Assembly: GCA_013043965.1 (NCBI GenBank)
Contig: JABEVF010000017.1
Span: 1 to 33,198 of the forward strand
Origin: Gallionella sp.
GTDB taxonomy: Bacteria > Pseudomonadota > Gammaproteobacteria > Burkholderiales > Gallionellaceae
DNA: 33,198 nt
Reading direction: 5' to 3'
Shown: in pieces, positions 1-7,465 of the stretch
How positions within the stretch are numbered: position 1 is the first letter of the stretch
How the letters are laid out: each line of letters starts with the position of its first letter
Translations under genes and position numbers: made by a program
The notes under the pieces: model-generated
Databases searched by the model: none
What the model saw: only the letters and a program-made list of their open reading frames with translations
Told to the model about the DNA's origin: nothing

Positions 1-19
1 CTAATCGAAAACTAATTGG

Positions 20-48
20 TTCACGGCCTCCGGTCGATTTCCTAAGAT
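20..48 (+). promoter_or_regulatory. possible promoter of the porin gene
   Basis: TTCACG at 20-25 and TAAGAT at 43-48 are separated by 17 bases and lie about 50 bases before the porin ATG. Both boxes match the sigma-70 consensus only partly, so this is a guess from spacing and position. Confidence 0.25.
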
Positions 49-101
49 GCGCAACATCGTGAATTCACACGCACGATCCACACACAACTTGGGAAATCAC
101 C

Positions 102-1265
102 ATGAAGCGCAACAAGATACTGACCGCGACCGTCGTCGCTGCATTTTCCGTCCCGCTACAAGCTGCCGCAGATACCGCGAACATCAATGTGTATGGAAAT
201 TTTGATGTGTCTTACGACAGCATCAATACCGGCACTGCAACAACAGGCCGCTCCGGCACGACATCCAACCGGGTGTCGAGCAACACCACATTTATCGGCG
301 TGAAAGGTTCTGTAGGCGCGGGGGACGGCCTGTCCGCGATCTGGCAGGTCGAATCGTTGATCAATGTCGGCGATGCCGCAGCCAACGGCACGCCTACCGG
401 GGCCGCCACCAACAATGGCATAGGCTATCTGGGGAGTCGCAACACTTTTGCCGGCCTGCAAAGCGACAGCTACGGTACCGTTTTTGCGGGCCGCAACGAC
501 ACGCCATACCGACTGTCCACCCGTCGTTTTGACGTGTTCGATCGGGGCATCGCCGATAACCGTTCCATCTCGGGCGGCAGCAATGTCGCCGCCAAAATAG
601 CGTTTGATGGTCGCCAAGACCAGCTTGTGGAATACATCAGCCCAAGCCTGGAGGGGGTCACCGTTGCCATCGCCCGTATCAACCTGAACCCGACAACTAA
701 CCTTGCCGGTCAGTACCAGGGTAACGCCACCTCCGTTGCGGCCTGGTATCAGGCACATGGCCTCTACACCACGTTGGCCTACGAACTGCACAACTTGCAG
801 AACCCCGCCAATTCCAGTTACTTGGGCAGTGAGCATGCCACCAAGCTGGGCTTGGGTTACACGCAGGAAGGTGTGTTCACGGTGGGATTCTTTGCCGAAC
901 AGACCCGCGATAACGTAGGTGGCGGTGGCACCGATTTGTATGGCCACCATGCATACTATGCGTCCGGCAAGTTCTATGTGGGCAGCGCCGGTACGATCAA
1001 AGCCGCTGTTACCCGCGCAGCTAATCTGGGCGGCGGCAACACCGTCAACACCGGAGCCAAACAGGCCACGTTCGGTTACGACCACAGCCTGAACAAACGC
1101 ACCACGCTGTACGCGCTGTACACCCAACTGAACAACGATCCGGCGGCGAATTACAGCTTGTCTATCTATAACGGTGCCGCAGCCTCCGTCGGTGGGCCCA
1201 GCACGATTGCCGGCACCGGCGCATCGCCTTCCGCTTTGGCGGTCGGCGTACTGACCACATTCTAA
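102..1265 (+). CDS. outer-membrane porin (Gram-negative general porin family)
   Basis: The product is a 387-residue outer-membrane beta-barrel that should form a trimeric diffusion pore for small solutes. The first 23 or so residues form a Sec signal peptide (MKRNK, a hydrophobic stretch, then an AAADT cleavage region). The mature part starts with NINVYGNFDVSYD, a first strand typical of the betaproteobacterial porin family. Alternating aromatic and polar strands and glycine/asparagine-rich loops follow, and the last residue is phenylalanine, as BAM recognition requires. Length is normal for the family. A weak ribosome site (GGGAAA) precedes the ATG at 102. The gene stands alone with cysB downstream on the same strand. 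Pore selectivity cannot be read from the sequence. Confidence 0.9.
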   Translation: MKRNKILTATVVAAFSVPLQAAADTANINVYGNFDVSYDSINTGTATTGRSGTTSNRVSSNTTFIGVKGSVGAGDGLSAIWQVESLINVGDAAANGTPTGAATNNGIGYLGSRNTFAGLQSDSYGTVFAGRNDTPYRLSTRRFDVFDRGIADNRSISGGSNVAAKIAFDGRQDQLVEYISPSLEGVTVAIARINLNPTTNLAGQYQGNATSVAAWYQAHGLYTTLAYELHNLQNPANSSYLGSEHATKLGLGYTQEGVFTVGFFAEQTRDNVGGGGTDLYGHHAYYASGKFYVGSAGTIKAAVTRAANLGGGNTVNTGAKQATFGYDHSLNKRTTLYALYTQLNNDPAANYSLSIYNGAAASVGGPSTIAGTGASPSALAVGVLTTF

Positions 1266-1420
1266 ATACCGGACCCGATATTGTTTAATGATGGGTATCC
1301 CCGCACGACGTGTCTCCTCGCCGATTGCGGTTAAAATGGTGCGCGCCATTGCTTAGGTGATGCGCGTGTAGGTGGCACAAGATACTTATCCGCCGCGTGT
1401 GTTCGAGACAGGAGTGCCAA

Positions 1421-2338
1421 ATGAATTTTCAGCAGCTCAGGATCATCCGCGAGATGGCGCGTTGCAATTTCAATCTCACCGGGGTGGGAAACGCGCTGTT
1501 CACCTCGCAGTCCGGCGTGTCCAAACACATCAAGGACCTCGAAGATGAATTGGGCGTGGAGTTGTTCGTGCGCAAGGGCAAGCGTCTGCTCGGCCTCACC
1601 GATCCGGGGCGGGAACTGCTGGAGATCGTCGAGCGCATCCTGCTCGATGCGAACAACATCAAGAGTCTGGCCGAACAGTACAGCAGGCGCGACGAAGGCC
1701 AGCTCACGGTGATCGCCACACACACGCAGGCGCGCTACGCCTTGCCGAAAGTGATCCCCGAGTTCAAGCAGGAATTTCCCAAGGTGCACCTCAAGCTGCA
1801 TCAGGCGGGCCCGAACGAGATCGTGTCCATGCTGTTGAGCGGCGAGGCGGACATCGGCGTGGCGACCGAGGCATTGCACGATGTCACCGGACTGGATACG
1901 TTCCCCTATTACTTATGGCATCACGCGGTGATCGTACCCGCCGGGCATCCGCTGGAAAAAGCGCAGCCGTTGACTTTGCGGGCACTCGCCGAATACCCCA
2001 TCATCACCTATCACGAGGGGCTGACCGGACGGGCCAGGATCGACCAGTCGTTCGCAAGCGCGGGCCTCACGCCCGACATCGTCATGTCGGCACTGGATGC
2101 AGATGTAATCAAGACCTATGTGGAACTCGGTATGGGCATCGGCATCATCGCCTCGATGGCGTTCAATCCGGCCAAGGATAGCGATCTGCGCCTGTTGAAC
2201 TGCGAGCACCTGTTCGAGGCGAATACGACTTACATCGCCTTGCGGCAAGGACATTATCTGCGCAGCTACGCTTACCGCTTCATCGAGTTGTGCTCGCCAA
2301 GGCTGGACGAGGCGACGATACGGACAGCGGGTCGGTAA
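1421..2338 (+). CDS. cysB: CysB-family LysR-type transcriptional regulator
   Basis: The product is a 305-residue LysR-type activator, which in this family controls sulfate assimilation and cysteine synthesis in response to N-acetylserine or sulfur signals. Residues 1-60 hold the winged helix-turn-helix, including LFTSQSGVSKHIKDLEDELG. The remainder is the periplasmic-binding-protein-like effector domain, with the CysB/Cbl signatures THTQARYALP and ITYHEGLTGR. I chose the ATG at 1421 because GGAG sits at 1411-1414, six bases upstream. An in-frame ATG at 1397 would add eight residues and lacks such a site. A TAAAAT at 1332-1337 may be the -10 box. No cysteine-synthesis gene lies next to it, so it probably acts in trans. 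Cbl is the alternative within the family. Confidence 0.92.
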   Translation: MNFQQLRIIREMARCNFNLTGVGNALFTSQSGVSKHIKDLEDELGVELFVRKGKRLLGLTDPGRELLEIVERILLDANNIKSLAEQYSRRDEGQLTVIATHTQARYALPKVIPEFKQEFPKVHLKLHQAGPNEIVSMLLSGEADIGVATEALHDVTGLDTFPYYLWHHAVIVPAGHPLEKAQPLTLRALAEYPIITYHEGLTGRARIDQSFASAGLTPDIVMSALDADVIKTYVELGMGIGIIASMAFNPAKDSDLRLLNCEHLFEANTTYIALRQGHYLRSYAYRFIELCSPRLDEATIRTAGR

Positions 2339-2352
2339 CGGAAAAAGATTCT

Positions 2353-3585
2353 TCACAAAGCCCGCGACAAATCTCCGCGCGCGAATCCGGTCAACGGGTT
2401 CGCTAATTTTTTACCCAGCGCGATGACTTTGAACAAATCGCCCATTTCTGCGGGACTGGTGAGTTTTTGCAATTGGCCGGACAGCGGCAGATAGTCACGC
2501 ACGTTCTCGGGCTGGTGTTGCGCCAGCAGATCGGTGATGCCGCCGTTGATCAGAAAGAACGCCTGGTTGGTATAGCCTGTCAGCTCCAGGCCGGCGTCGA
2601 TGCCGGTTTCCCCGATGTCGGTAAAATTCACATGCGCGGTGATGTCCTGCAAGCCGGGCAGATAAAAAGGATCGTCATGGGCGTGATGCCGGTAATGGCA
2701 CATCAGCGTGCCTTTGTCGCGTTGCGGATGATAGAACTCGCGCGCGCCGAAACCGTAGTCGATGAACAGCAGCGCGCCGATGTCCAAGCGACTCGCCAGA
2801 CTCTGTATCAAGCCGCGCGCCGCCAAACATATCTCGCTGAGGTAATCGTCCGGCATCGCTTCGACAAGCTCATAACCAGCGACTTGGCTATTGTTTTTTG
2901 ATAGCCTAGTCGAATGGCTAGTAGTTTCGTCAGGACGGATGGCCTGCGCCGCATCGCGCAGTGCCGCATCGCTGATGTCGCGCTCCTGCCATGTAAATCC
3001 TGCACCCTCGTTGACTACGCCGCGTTCGAATAAGCGGCTGTCGCGCCAGTGCACCAGATGCACCGGCAGCGCGTCCAGCACTTCGTTGGCGAAGACAGCC
3101 CCGGAAAAAGTTTCCGGCAACGCGTCCAGCCAATGCACGCGAGCCAGCAGATGCGGCAAGCGTTGTGCGACTTGCGCGCGCTGCCGTTCGCGCAGATCGG
3201 CACTCACTTCCAGTATCGAATAGCTGACAGGCAAGCGATCCAGCTGCTCCAACTCGGCCAGCATATCCACCGCCAGCTTGCCGCTGCCCGCGCCCAATTC
3301 CAGAATATGCGGCGCGCTCTGCGCCATGATCTGCCGCACTTGGCGCGCCAGCGTGCGCCCGAACAGAGCCGACAATTCGGGCGCGGTGATGAAGTCGCCC
3401 GCCTCGCCGAACTTGTGCGCCCCCGCCGTGTAATAGCCCAGTCCCGGCGCGTACAAGGCCAGTTCCATATAACGCGCAAACGGGATCCAGCCGCCGCTGG
3501 ACACGATCTCGTTTTGTATCAGCGTGGTCAAACGTGCGCTGTGTTCTAGTGCTGGCTGGCTGGGAGCGGGTAAGGAATTTGGCAT
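2353..3585 (-). CDS. MidA/NDUFAF7-type SAM-dependent methyltransferase carrying an in-frame repeat insertion
   Basis: The product is a 410-residue class I methyltransferase of the MidA/NDUFAF7 family (protein arginine methylation in the mitochondrial member; bacterial substrates are largely unknown). The SAM site ELGAGSG lies at residues 96-102. The family blocks FANEVLDALPVH (165-176) and, later, LLFIDYGFGAREFYHPQR and GTLMCHYRHHAHDDPF are all present. Residues 219-238 are encoded by a 62-bp dispersed repeat and fall in a variable loop between AAQAI and DDYLSEICLA. This explains a length slightly above the usual 380-390. The frame is open throughout. The start at 3585 is chosen because the family's conserved N-terminus begins just after it and the longer open frame upstream resembles nothing. 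The gene is divergent from the pteridine reductase, whose promoter lies in the gap. Confidence 0.9.
   Translation of the reverse strand: MPNSLPAPSQPALEHSARLTTLIQNEIVSSGGWIPFARYMELALYAPGLGYYTAGAHKFGEAGDFITAPELSALFGRTLARQVRQIMAQSAPHILELGAGSGKLAVDMLAELEQLDRLPVSYSILEVSADLRERQRAQVAQRLPHLLARVHWLDALPETFSGAVFANEVLDALPVHLVHWRDSRLFERGVVNEGAGFTWQERDISDAALRDAAQAIRPDETTSHSTRLSKNNSQVAGYELVEAMPDDYLSEICLAARGLIQSLASRLDIGALLFIDYGFGAREFYHPQRDKGTLMCHYRHHAHDDPFYLPGLQDITAHVNFTDIGETGIDAGLELTGYTNQAFFLINGGITDLLAQHQPENVRDYLPLSGQLQKLTSPAEMGDLFKVIALGKKLANPLTGFARGDLSRAL
2872..2933 (-). repeat. 62-bp dispersed repeat, copy A (inside the methyltransferase gene)
   Basis: On the minus strand this stretch matches 7373-7434 on the plus strand at 56 of 62 positions without gaps. 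It encodes 20 in-frame residues (DETTSHSTRLSKNNSQVAGY). Its arms can fold two ways: GGCTAT at 2886-2891 with ATAGCC at 2901-2906, or TAGCC at 2902-2906 with GGCTA at 2916-2920. The middle arm is shared, so the two hairpins are mutually exclusive. Boundaries are set by where the two copies stop matching. Confidence 0.85.
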
Positions 3586-3589
3586 GGGC

Positions 3590-3598
3590 TGGTATAAT
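3590..3598 (+). promoter_or_regulatory. extended -10 promoter of the pteridine reductase gene
   Basis: TGGTATAAT at 3590-3598 is a perfect extended -10 element (TGn followed by TATAAT). It lies 31 bases before the chosen ATG at 3630. No good -35 box is visible at the right distance, which is usual for extended -10 promoters. It sits in the short gap next to the divergent methyltransferase start. Confidence 0.6.
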
Positions 3599-3629
3599 TC
3601 GAAGTTGCGGGATTTTAGTGGAGCTGGCG

Positions 3630-4370
3630 ATGCAAGGCAAAGTGGTATTGGTGAGCGGGGGGGCAAAACGGGTGGGCGCGGCGATATGCCGTCGTCTGCA
3701 CGCGGCGGGGGCGAACATCGCGCTGCATTACCACACCTCGGCACACGAGGCGGTCGCGCTACAGAATGAATTGAACGGGCTGCGCACCGATAGCGTGGCC
3801 AGTTTTTCTGCCGACCTGCTCGACCTGAACGCCTTGCCCCTCTTGATCGCACAGACTCTCGCGCATTTTGGACGGCTGGATGGCCTGGTCAACAATGCGT
3901 CGAGTTTTTATCCCACGCCACTGACTGACGTGAGCGAAAAGGATTGGCACAATCTGCTGGGCACGAATCTCAAAGCCCCGTTGTTTCTGGCCCAGGCGGC
4001 GGCGGCGGAATTGCGCCGCACAGGCGGCAGCATCGTGAACATAGTCGATATTCACGCCGAGCGTCCCATGCAAGGTCATCTGGTATACAGCGTGGCAAAG
4101 GGCGGCCTGCGCGCTTTGACGCTGGGACTGGCGCAAGAGCTGGCCCCGCAAGTGCGCGTGAACGGCGTGTCGCCGGGGCCGATCTTATGGCCGGAACATA
4201 GCGATTGGCGAGATGCGGACAAACGTGCGGCCATCATAGCCCAGACCTTACTCAAGCGCGTCGGCGAGCCGGACGACATCGCCAAGACCGTGGCGTTCTT
4301 GATGCAAGGCGCGCCCTATATCACCGGCCAGATCATCGCCGTAGATGGCGGCAAGAGCATCAACAATTAA
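3630..4370 (+). CDS. pteridine reductase-like short-chain dehydrogenase (PTR1/FolM type)
   Basis: The product is a 246-residue short-chain dehydrogenase expected to reduce dihydropterin or dihydrofolate with NADPH. The nucleotide motif is SGGAKRVG at 9-16, the arginine-type TGxxxR(I/V)G motif of pteridine reductases, not the usual TGxxxGxG. The catalytic set is Asp140, Tyr153 and Lys157, which has the same D-13-Y-4-K spacing as Leishmania PTR1. VNGVSPGPILWPE and ITGQIIAVDGG are also typical. The ATG at 3630 has GGAG at 3620-3623; the longer open frame has no ribosome site and no family similarity. The pterin substrate is inferred from these residues, and another ketoreductase role remains possible. 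Confidence 0.85.
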   Translation: MQGKVVLVSGGAKRVGAAICRRLHAAGANIALHYHTSAHEAVALQNELNGLRTDSVASFSADLLDLNALPLLIAQTLAHFGRLDGLVNNASSFYPTPLTDVSEKDWHNLLGTNLKAPLFLAQAAAAELRRTGGSIVNIVDIHAERPMQGHLVYSVAKGGLRALTLGLAQELAPQVRVNGVSPGPILWPEHSDWRDADKRAAIIAQTLLKRVGEPDDIAKTVAFLMQGAPYITGQIIAVDGGKSINN

Positions 4371-4532
4371 ATGGCATCCCTATAAACTAAAATCTCGTTG
4401 CAATGCTGTGTTGCTCACAAAAAATTACTCCTAACATAGTCATCCTATGTGTCGTCGAAATTTTTTATTCGCGCCTTGCCTTGCTTAGATATTTTAATTT
4501 CTAGGGACACCATAAGGAACTTAAGGAATTTT

Positions 4533-5387
4533 ATGAACGCAATCGCACAACCCATCCACTTCGAAGCGCACTCAAACAACTTCAATCGCTTAAGAAGCCG
4601 CCTGGAACATCAGGTGGGCAAGGCCATCGGCGACTTCAATATGATAGAAGACGGCGACAGCGTGATGGTGTGTCTCTCCGGTGGCAAAGACTCGTACACG
4701 CTGCTGGATATTCTGCTGACGCTGCGCAAACGCGCGCCTATCGATTTCCGTATCGTGGCGATGAATCTGGACCAGAAGCAACCGGGCTTTCCGGCGGATG
4801 TACTGCCGACATACCTGAAGAACCTCGGCGTGGAATATCACATCGAAACGCAGGACACCTATTCCATCGTCAAAGAAAAGATCCCGGAAGGCAAGACCAC
4901 CTGCTCGCTGTGTTCGCGCTTGCGGCGCGGCATCATCTACCGCGTGGCGGGCGAACTGGGCGCGAACAAGATCGCGCTCGGCCATCATCGCGACGACATG
5001 ATAGAGACGCTGTTCTTAAACATGTTCTTTGCCGGAAAACTCAAGGGTATGCCGCCGAAGCTGATCACTGACAAGGGTGAACACATGGTGATCCGTCCGC
5101 TGGCTTATTGCGCCGAAAAAGACATCGCCCGCTTTGCGCGCGCAATGGAATTCCCGATCATCCCGTGCAACTTGTGCGGCGCGCAGGAAAACCTGCAACG
5201 CCAGAACATCAAAGAGATGCTGAATGCCTGGGAACACCAGTATCCGGGGCGCACATCGACCATGTTCACCGCCATGCAGAACGTGTCCGCCTCGCATCTG
5301 ATGGACAGCAGCCTGTTCGATTTCAAGCATATCCAGATGGGCGACAAAGCCGCCGAAGGCGATGTGGTGTTCGACCAGAAAGATTGA
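4533..5387 (+). CDS. ttcA: tRNA 2-thiocytidine(32) synthetase TtcA
   Basis: The product is a 284-residue cytoplasmic ATP- and iron-sulfur-dependent enzyme that thiolates cytidine 32 in some tRNAs. The PP-loop SGGKDS is at 49-54. The cluster cysteines are visible as CSLC (Cys124, Cys127) and CNLC (Cys212, Cys215). [14 protein letters not shown] is another family block. The start at 4533 is chosen because AAGGA at 4523-4527 precedes it and the homologous N-terminus begins here; an in-frame ATG at 4449 would add 28 unrelated residues. The 162-base gap upstream holds a small inverted repeat (4434-4439 with 4445-4450) and no clear promoter. Confidence 0.95.
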   Translation: MNAIAQPIHFEAHSNNFNRLRSRLEHQVGKAIGDFNMIEDGDSVMVCLSGGKDSYTLLDILLTLRKRAPIDFRIVAMNLDQKQPGFPADVLPTYLKNLGVEYHIETQDTYSIVKEKIPEGKTTCSLCSRLRRGIIYRVAGELGANKIALGHHRDDMIETLFLNMFFAGKLKGMPPKLITDKGEHMVIRPLAYCAEKDIARFARAMEFPIIPCNLCGAQENLQRQNIKEMLNAWEHQYPGRTSTMFTAMQNVSASHLMDSSLFDFKHIQMGDKAAEGDVVFDQKD

Positions 5388-5475
5388 TACCGAGCGCTTT
5401 TTTCTGATGGAACTTAATCAGATATTCCCGGGTCGTAAACCGCGTTTCTCAACTTAACCAACTTGGAATCTAGCC

Positions 5476-6732
5476 ATGCGCCCTCGTCGACCCCGCCTTG
5501 CCATTGTGATGTTCGCCCTGCTGCTGGCCGCTTGCGCCACGCCTGTGGGCACCACCATCCAGCCTTCCGCGGCCCACCTCGCCAAGTACAACGACCTGTC
5601 CGCCCTGGATGTGGTGACTGCCCTGGAAAAGAATGTGAACGAGGCCAAAGCCGCAGGCATGCCGTTCCTGGCACCGCATTATTTCCGCGAGGTCTCGCAG
5701 ATCCTGAGTGACAGCCAGAACGGCTTGAGCCACAAACCCAAAGACGAGTTGGTGCAACAAGCCGCCAAAGGCGATGCCATATTGGAAAAGGGTCGTGCCG
5801 TGATGACCATCGTGCAATATCGTTTTGCCAACGAACTGGAACTCAAGGCGCATCTGGACAAACTCGACACCGCGAAACTGCTGCCCAAAGAATATGGGAA
5901 TGTCATGGGAGACTTTGCCGATCTCATCGCAAGAGTAGAACGCGAGCAGCCCGACAATATCGACAAAAACAAAGAAGCCTTGCTTAAAGCGTTGCAAGAC
6001 CTGGAGGTGAAAGCGGTGCAGGAAAGCGCGCTGCATGCAAGCGAGGCGATCAACGCCGAGAGTAAAACCAGGAATGCCGACAAGCAAGCGCCCGCGACCT
6101 TCGCGGAAGCGCTGCGCGTATTTCAGGATGCCAAAACGCAGATCGCCGCCGCGCCCCATGATAGCGAGCTGGTGCAGCGGCTGGGCGCGCAGGCCTTGTT
6201 TGCCGCACGCCATGCGCAGCAAGTCAACGAGCGCGTCGCCGAACTGCAAGCGCAACTCAAAGGAACAAGCAGCAGCTCGCCGGCATTGGGCGCGGCCGTC
6301 GGCCTTTCCGGTGCCGCTCATGTCAGCGCGCAAGCCGGCGGCGGCACGTCCGGCAGCTTAGAGAAATCGGCTGTCGAAAAGGTCGTGTTGCAAGAAGAAG
6401 ACCGCTTGTTTGGCATCTCCACCGCCCTGGGTCACAAAGACTTGCGCGACCTCGCGCTGGACAAACAAGTGCAAGAGATCAAACGTGTCGCCGCAGCAGC
6501 CGCTGCCCAGACGAAGAACGAAGCCTGTGTCGCCGCCACCAAGAATCTGGAATCGCGTCTGCAAGCTGCCGATGACGCGACGCAAAAGGCCATGATGCAA
6601 CTCGCGGACAAAGACCAACTGCTGGCAACACAGTCGGCACAACTTGCGGACAAAGACGCGCAGATCGCCGAACTGAAAGCGACCATCATGGCTAAAGAAA
6701 AGGCACGCGCGGGCAAGGCCAAGAAGAAATAG
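5476..6732 (+). CDS. predicted outer-membrane lipoprotein with coiled coil, function unknown
   Basis: I do not recognise this 418-residue protein. It starts with a lipoprotein signal: arginine-rich residues 1-7, a hydrophobic stretch, then LLAAC with the lipidated cysteine at residue 20. The residue after it is alanine, so outer-membrane sorting is expected. The rest is almost wholly helical, rich in Ala, Lys, Glu and Gln. A low-complexity Ser/Ala/Gly linker (about 255-300) divides it into two helical parts. The last 65 residues form a probable coiled coil with QLADKD occurring twice, 16 residues apart, and a lysine-rich tail ending in KAKKK. No OmpA-like or enzyme domain follows. Possible roles are envelope scaffolding or peptidoglycan contact. 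It is followed by a strong bidirectional terminator. Confidence 0.75.
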   Translation: MRPRRPRLAIVMFALLLAACATPVGTTIQPSAAHLAKYNDLSALDVVTALEKNVNEAKAAGMPFLAPHYFREVSQILSDSQNGLSHKPKDELVQQAAKGDAILEKGRAVMTIVQYRFANELELKAHLDKLDTAKLLPKEYGNVMGDFADLIARVEREQPDNIDKNKEALLKALQDLEVKAVQESALHASEAINAESKTRNADKQAPATFAEALRVFQDAKTQIAAAPHDSELVQRLGAQALFAARHAQQVNERVAELQAQLKGTSSSSPALGAAVGLSGAAHVSAQAGGGTSGSLEKSAVEKVVLQEEDRLFGISTALGHKDLRDLALDKQVQEIKRVAAAAAAQTKNEACVAATKNLESRLQAADDATQKAMMQLADKDQLLATQSAQLADKDAQIAELKATIMAKEKARAGKAKKK

Positions 6733-6768
6733 GCGCGACTTGCGGCAGACAGGGCCGCAGGCTAACTG

Positions 6769-6799
6769 AAAAAAGCTCCCGCGTAACGGGAGCTTTTTT
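6769..6799. terminator. bidirectional rho-independent terminator
   Basis: GCTCCCG (6775-6781) pairs with CGGGAGC (6787-6793) around a CGTAA loop. The stem is flanked by six A (6769-6774) and six T (6794-6799), so it works in both directions. It serves the lipoprotein gene on the plus strand and the convergent YhcH-family gene on the minus strand. Confidence 0.93.
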
Positions 6800-6832
6800 C
6801 GTGATGCGTTTTGCGCCAAACCGCGCGGGTGA

Positions 6833-7288
6833 TTAAGGCGGATTCGCTGCGACCTTGAAAATCAGTTTGCGTATCGCGCCGCTACCCACCAGCGGCGCAT
6901 GCGCATCTTCGGGAAAGAAGATGCAGAACGCACCCGCAGGTGTGGCGATCCAACTATCCGGCACATCGCCGAAAAATCGGATGTCGCGCTCGGCATTGTG
7001 CTCATCTAGAGGTCGATGGCAATCGGACAAAGGTTTCCAGCCCATCTCGTCCACGCCTTCCAGCACCAGCTGAATGTCGATGTATTTGCGGTGAGCCTCC
7101 AGCTTCGCCTCCGCCCGCGTGCGCCCATCAGCCACTTCGACAATGGCTAATAATTGCCTGTCGATGATTTGATGCACACCGGGTGCGAGGGTGTTGAGAT
7201 CGGTGTCGCGCATGAACTCGAACGCGCGCGGGAACAGCGTATGCAGCGCGGCGTAGCGTGGAGCTTGAGAAAGGGTGGAAAAAATCAT
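6833..7288 (-). CDS. YhcH/YjgK/YiaL (EbgC-like) family protein
   Basis: The product is a 151-residue single-domain protein of the DUF386 family, a cupin-like fold found in E. coli YhcH, YjgK, YiaL and EbgC and linked to sugar or sialic-acid metabolism. Family blocks are EAHRKYIDIQLVLEG at 64-78 and FFPEDAHAP at 124-132; His66 and His130 are likely metal ligands. Length is normal. No sugar-catabolic gene is nearby, so the substrate cannot be inferred from context. The ribosome site is weak. The 177-base gap upstream contains copy B of the 62-bp repeat. It ends at the shared terminator with the lipoprotein gene. Confidence 0.85.
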   Translation of the reverse strand: MIFSTLSQAPRYAALHTLFPRAFEFMRDTDLNTLAPGVHQIIDRQLLAIVEVADGRTRAEAKLEAHRKYIDIQLVLEGVDEMGWKPLSDCHRPLDEHNAERDIRFFGDVPDSWIATPAGAFCIFFPEDAHAPLVGSGAIRKLIFKVAANPP

Positions 7289-7372
7289 TTTTATTTACTC
7301 GATTCATCAACGCAGAACGTGAACCCAGCAGCTCATGGTGTTGCGCTCCGCTGTTACTCATCCCGCGACAGG

Positions 7373-7434
7373 CTGATGAAACTACTAGCCATTCGACTAA
7401 GCTGTCAAAAAACAACAACCAAGTCGCTGGCTAT
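7373..7434 (+). repeat. 62-bp dispersed repeat, copy B (intergenic)
   Basis: This matches copy A (2872-2933, opposite strand) at 56 of 62 positions. The differences are all transitions. Read in the frame used by copy A it would give DETTSHSTKLSKNNNQVAGY, with two conservative changes and four silent ones. It lies between the trhP stop (7466) and the start of the YhcH-family gene (7288), and I see no convincing gene using it here. Confidence 0.85.
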
Positions 7435-7465
7435 CAGGACGCACAGATTATTGAAACCATTGACG

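Noticed and set aside
156-1349. 397-residue open frame on the minus strand opposite the porin gene
   Set aside because: It is antisense to a clear porin with signal peptide and terminal Phe; its composition is that of a shadow frame and it matches no family.
4434-4450. ACATAG/CTATGT inverted repeat upstream of ttcA as an operator
   Set aside because: Only six bases per arm in an AT-rich gap; no promoter or regulator to link it to.
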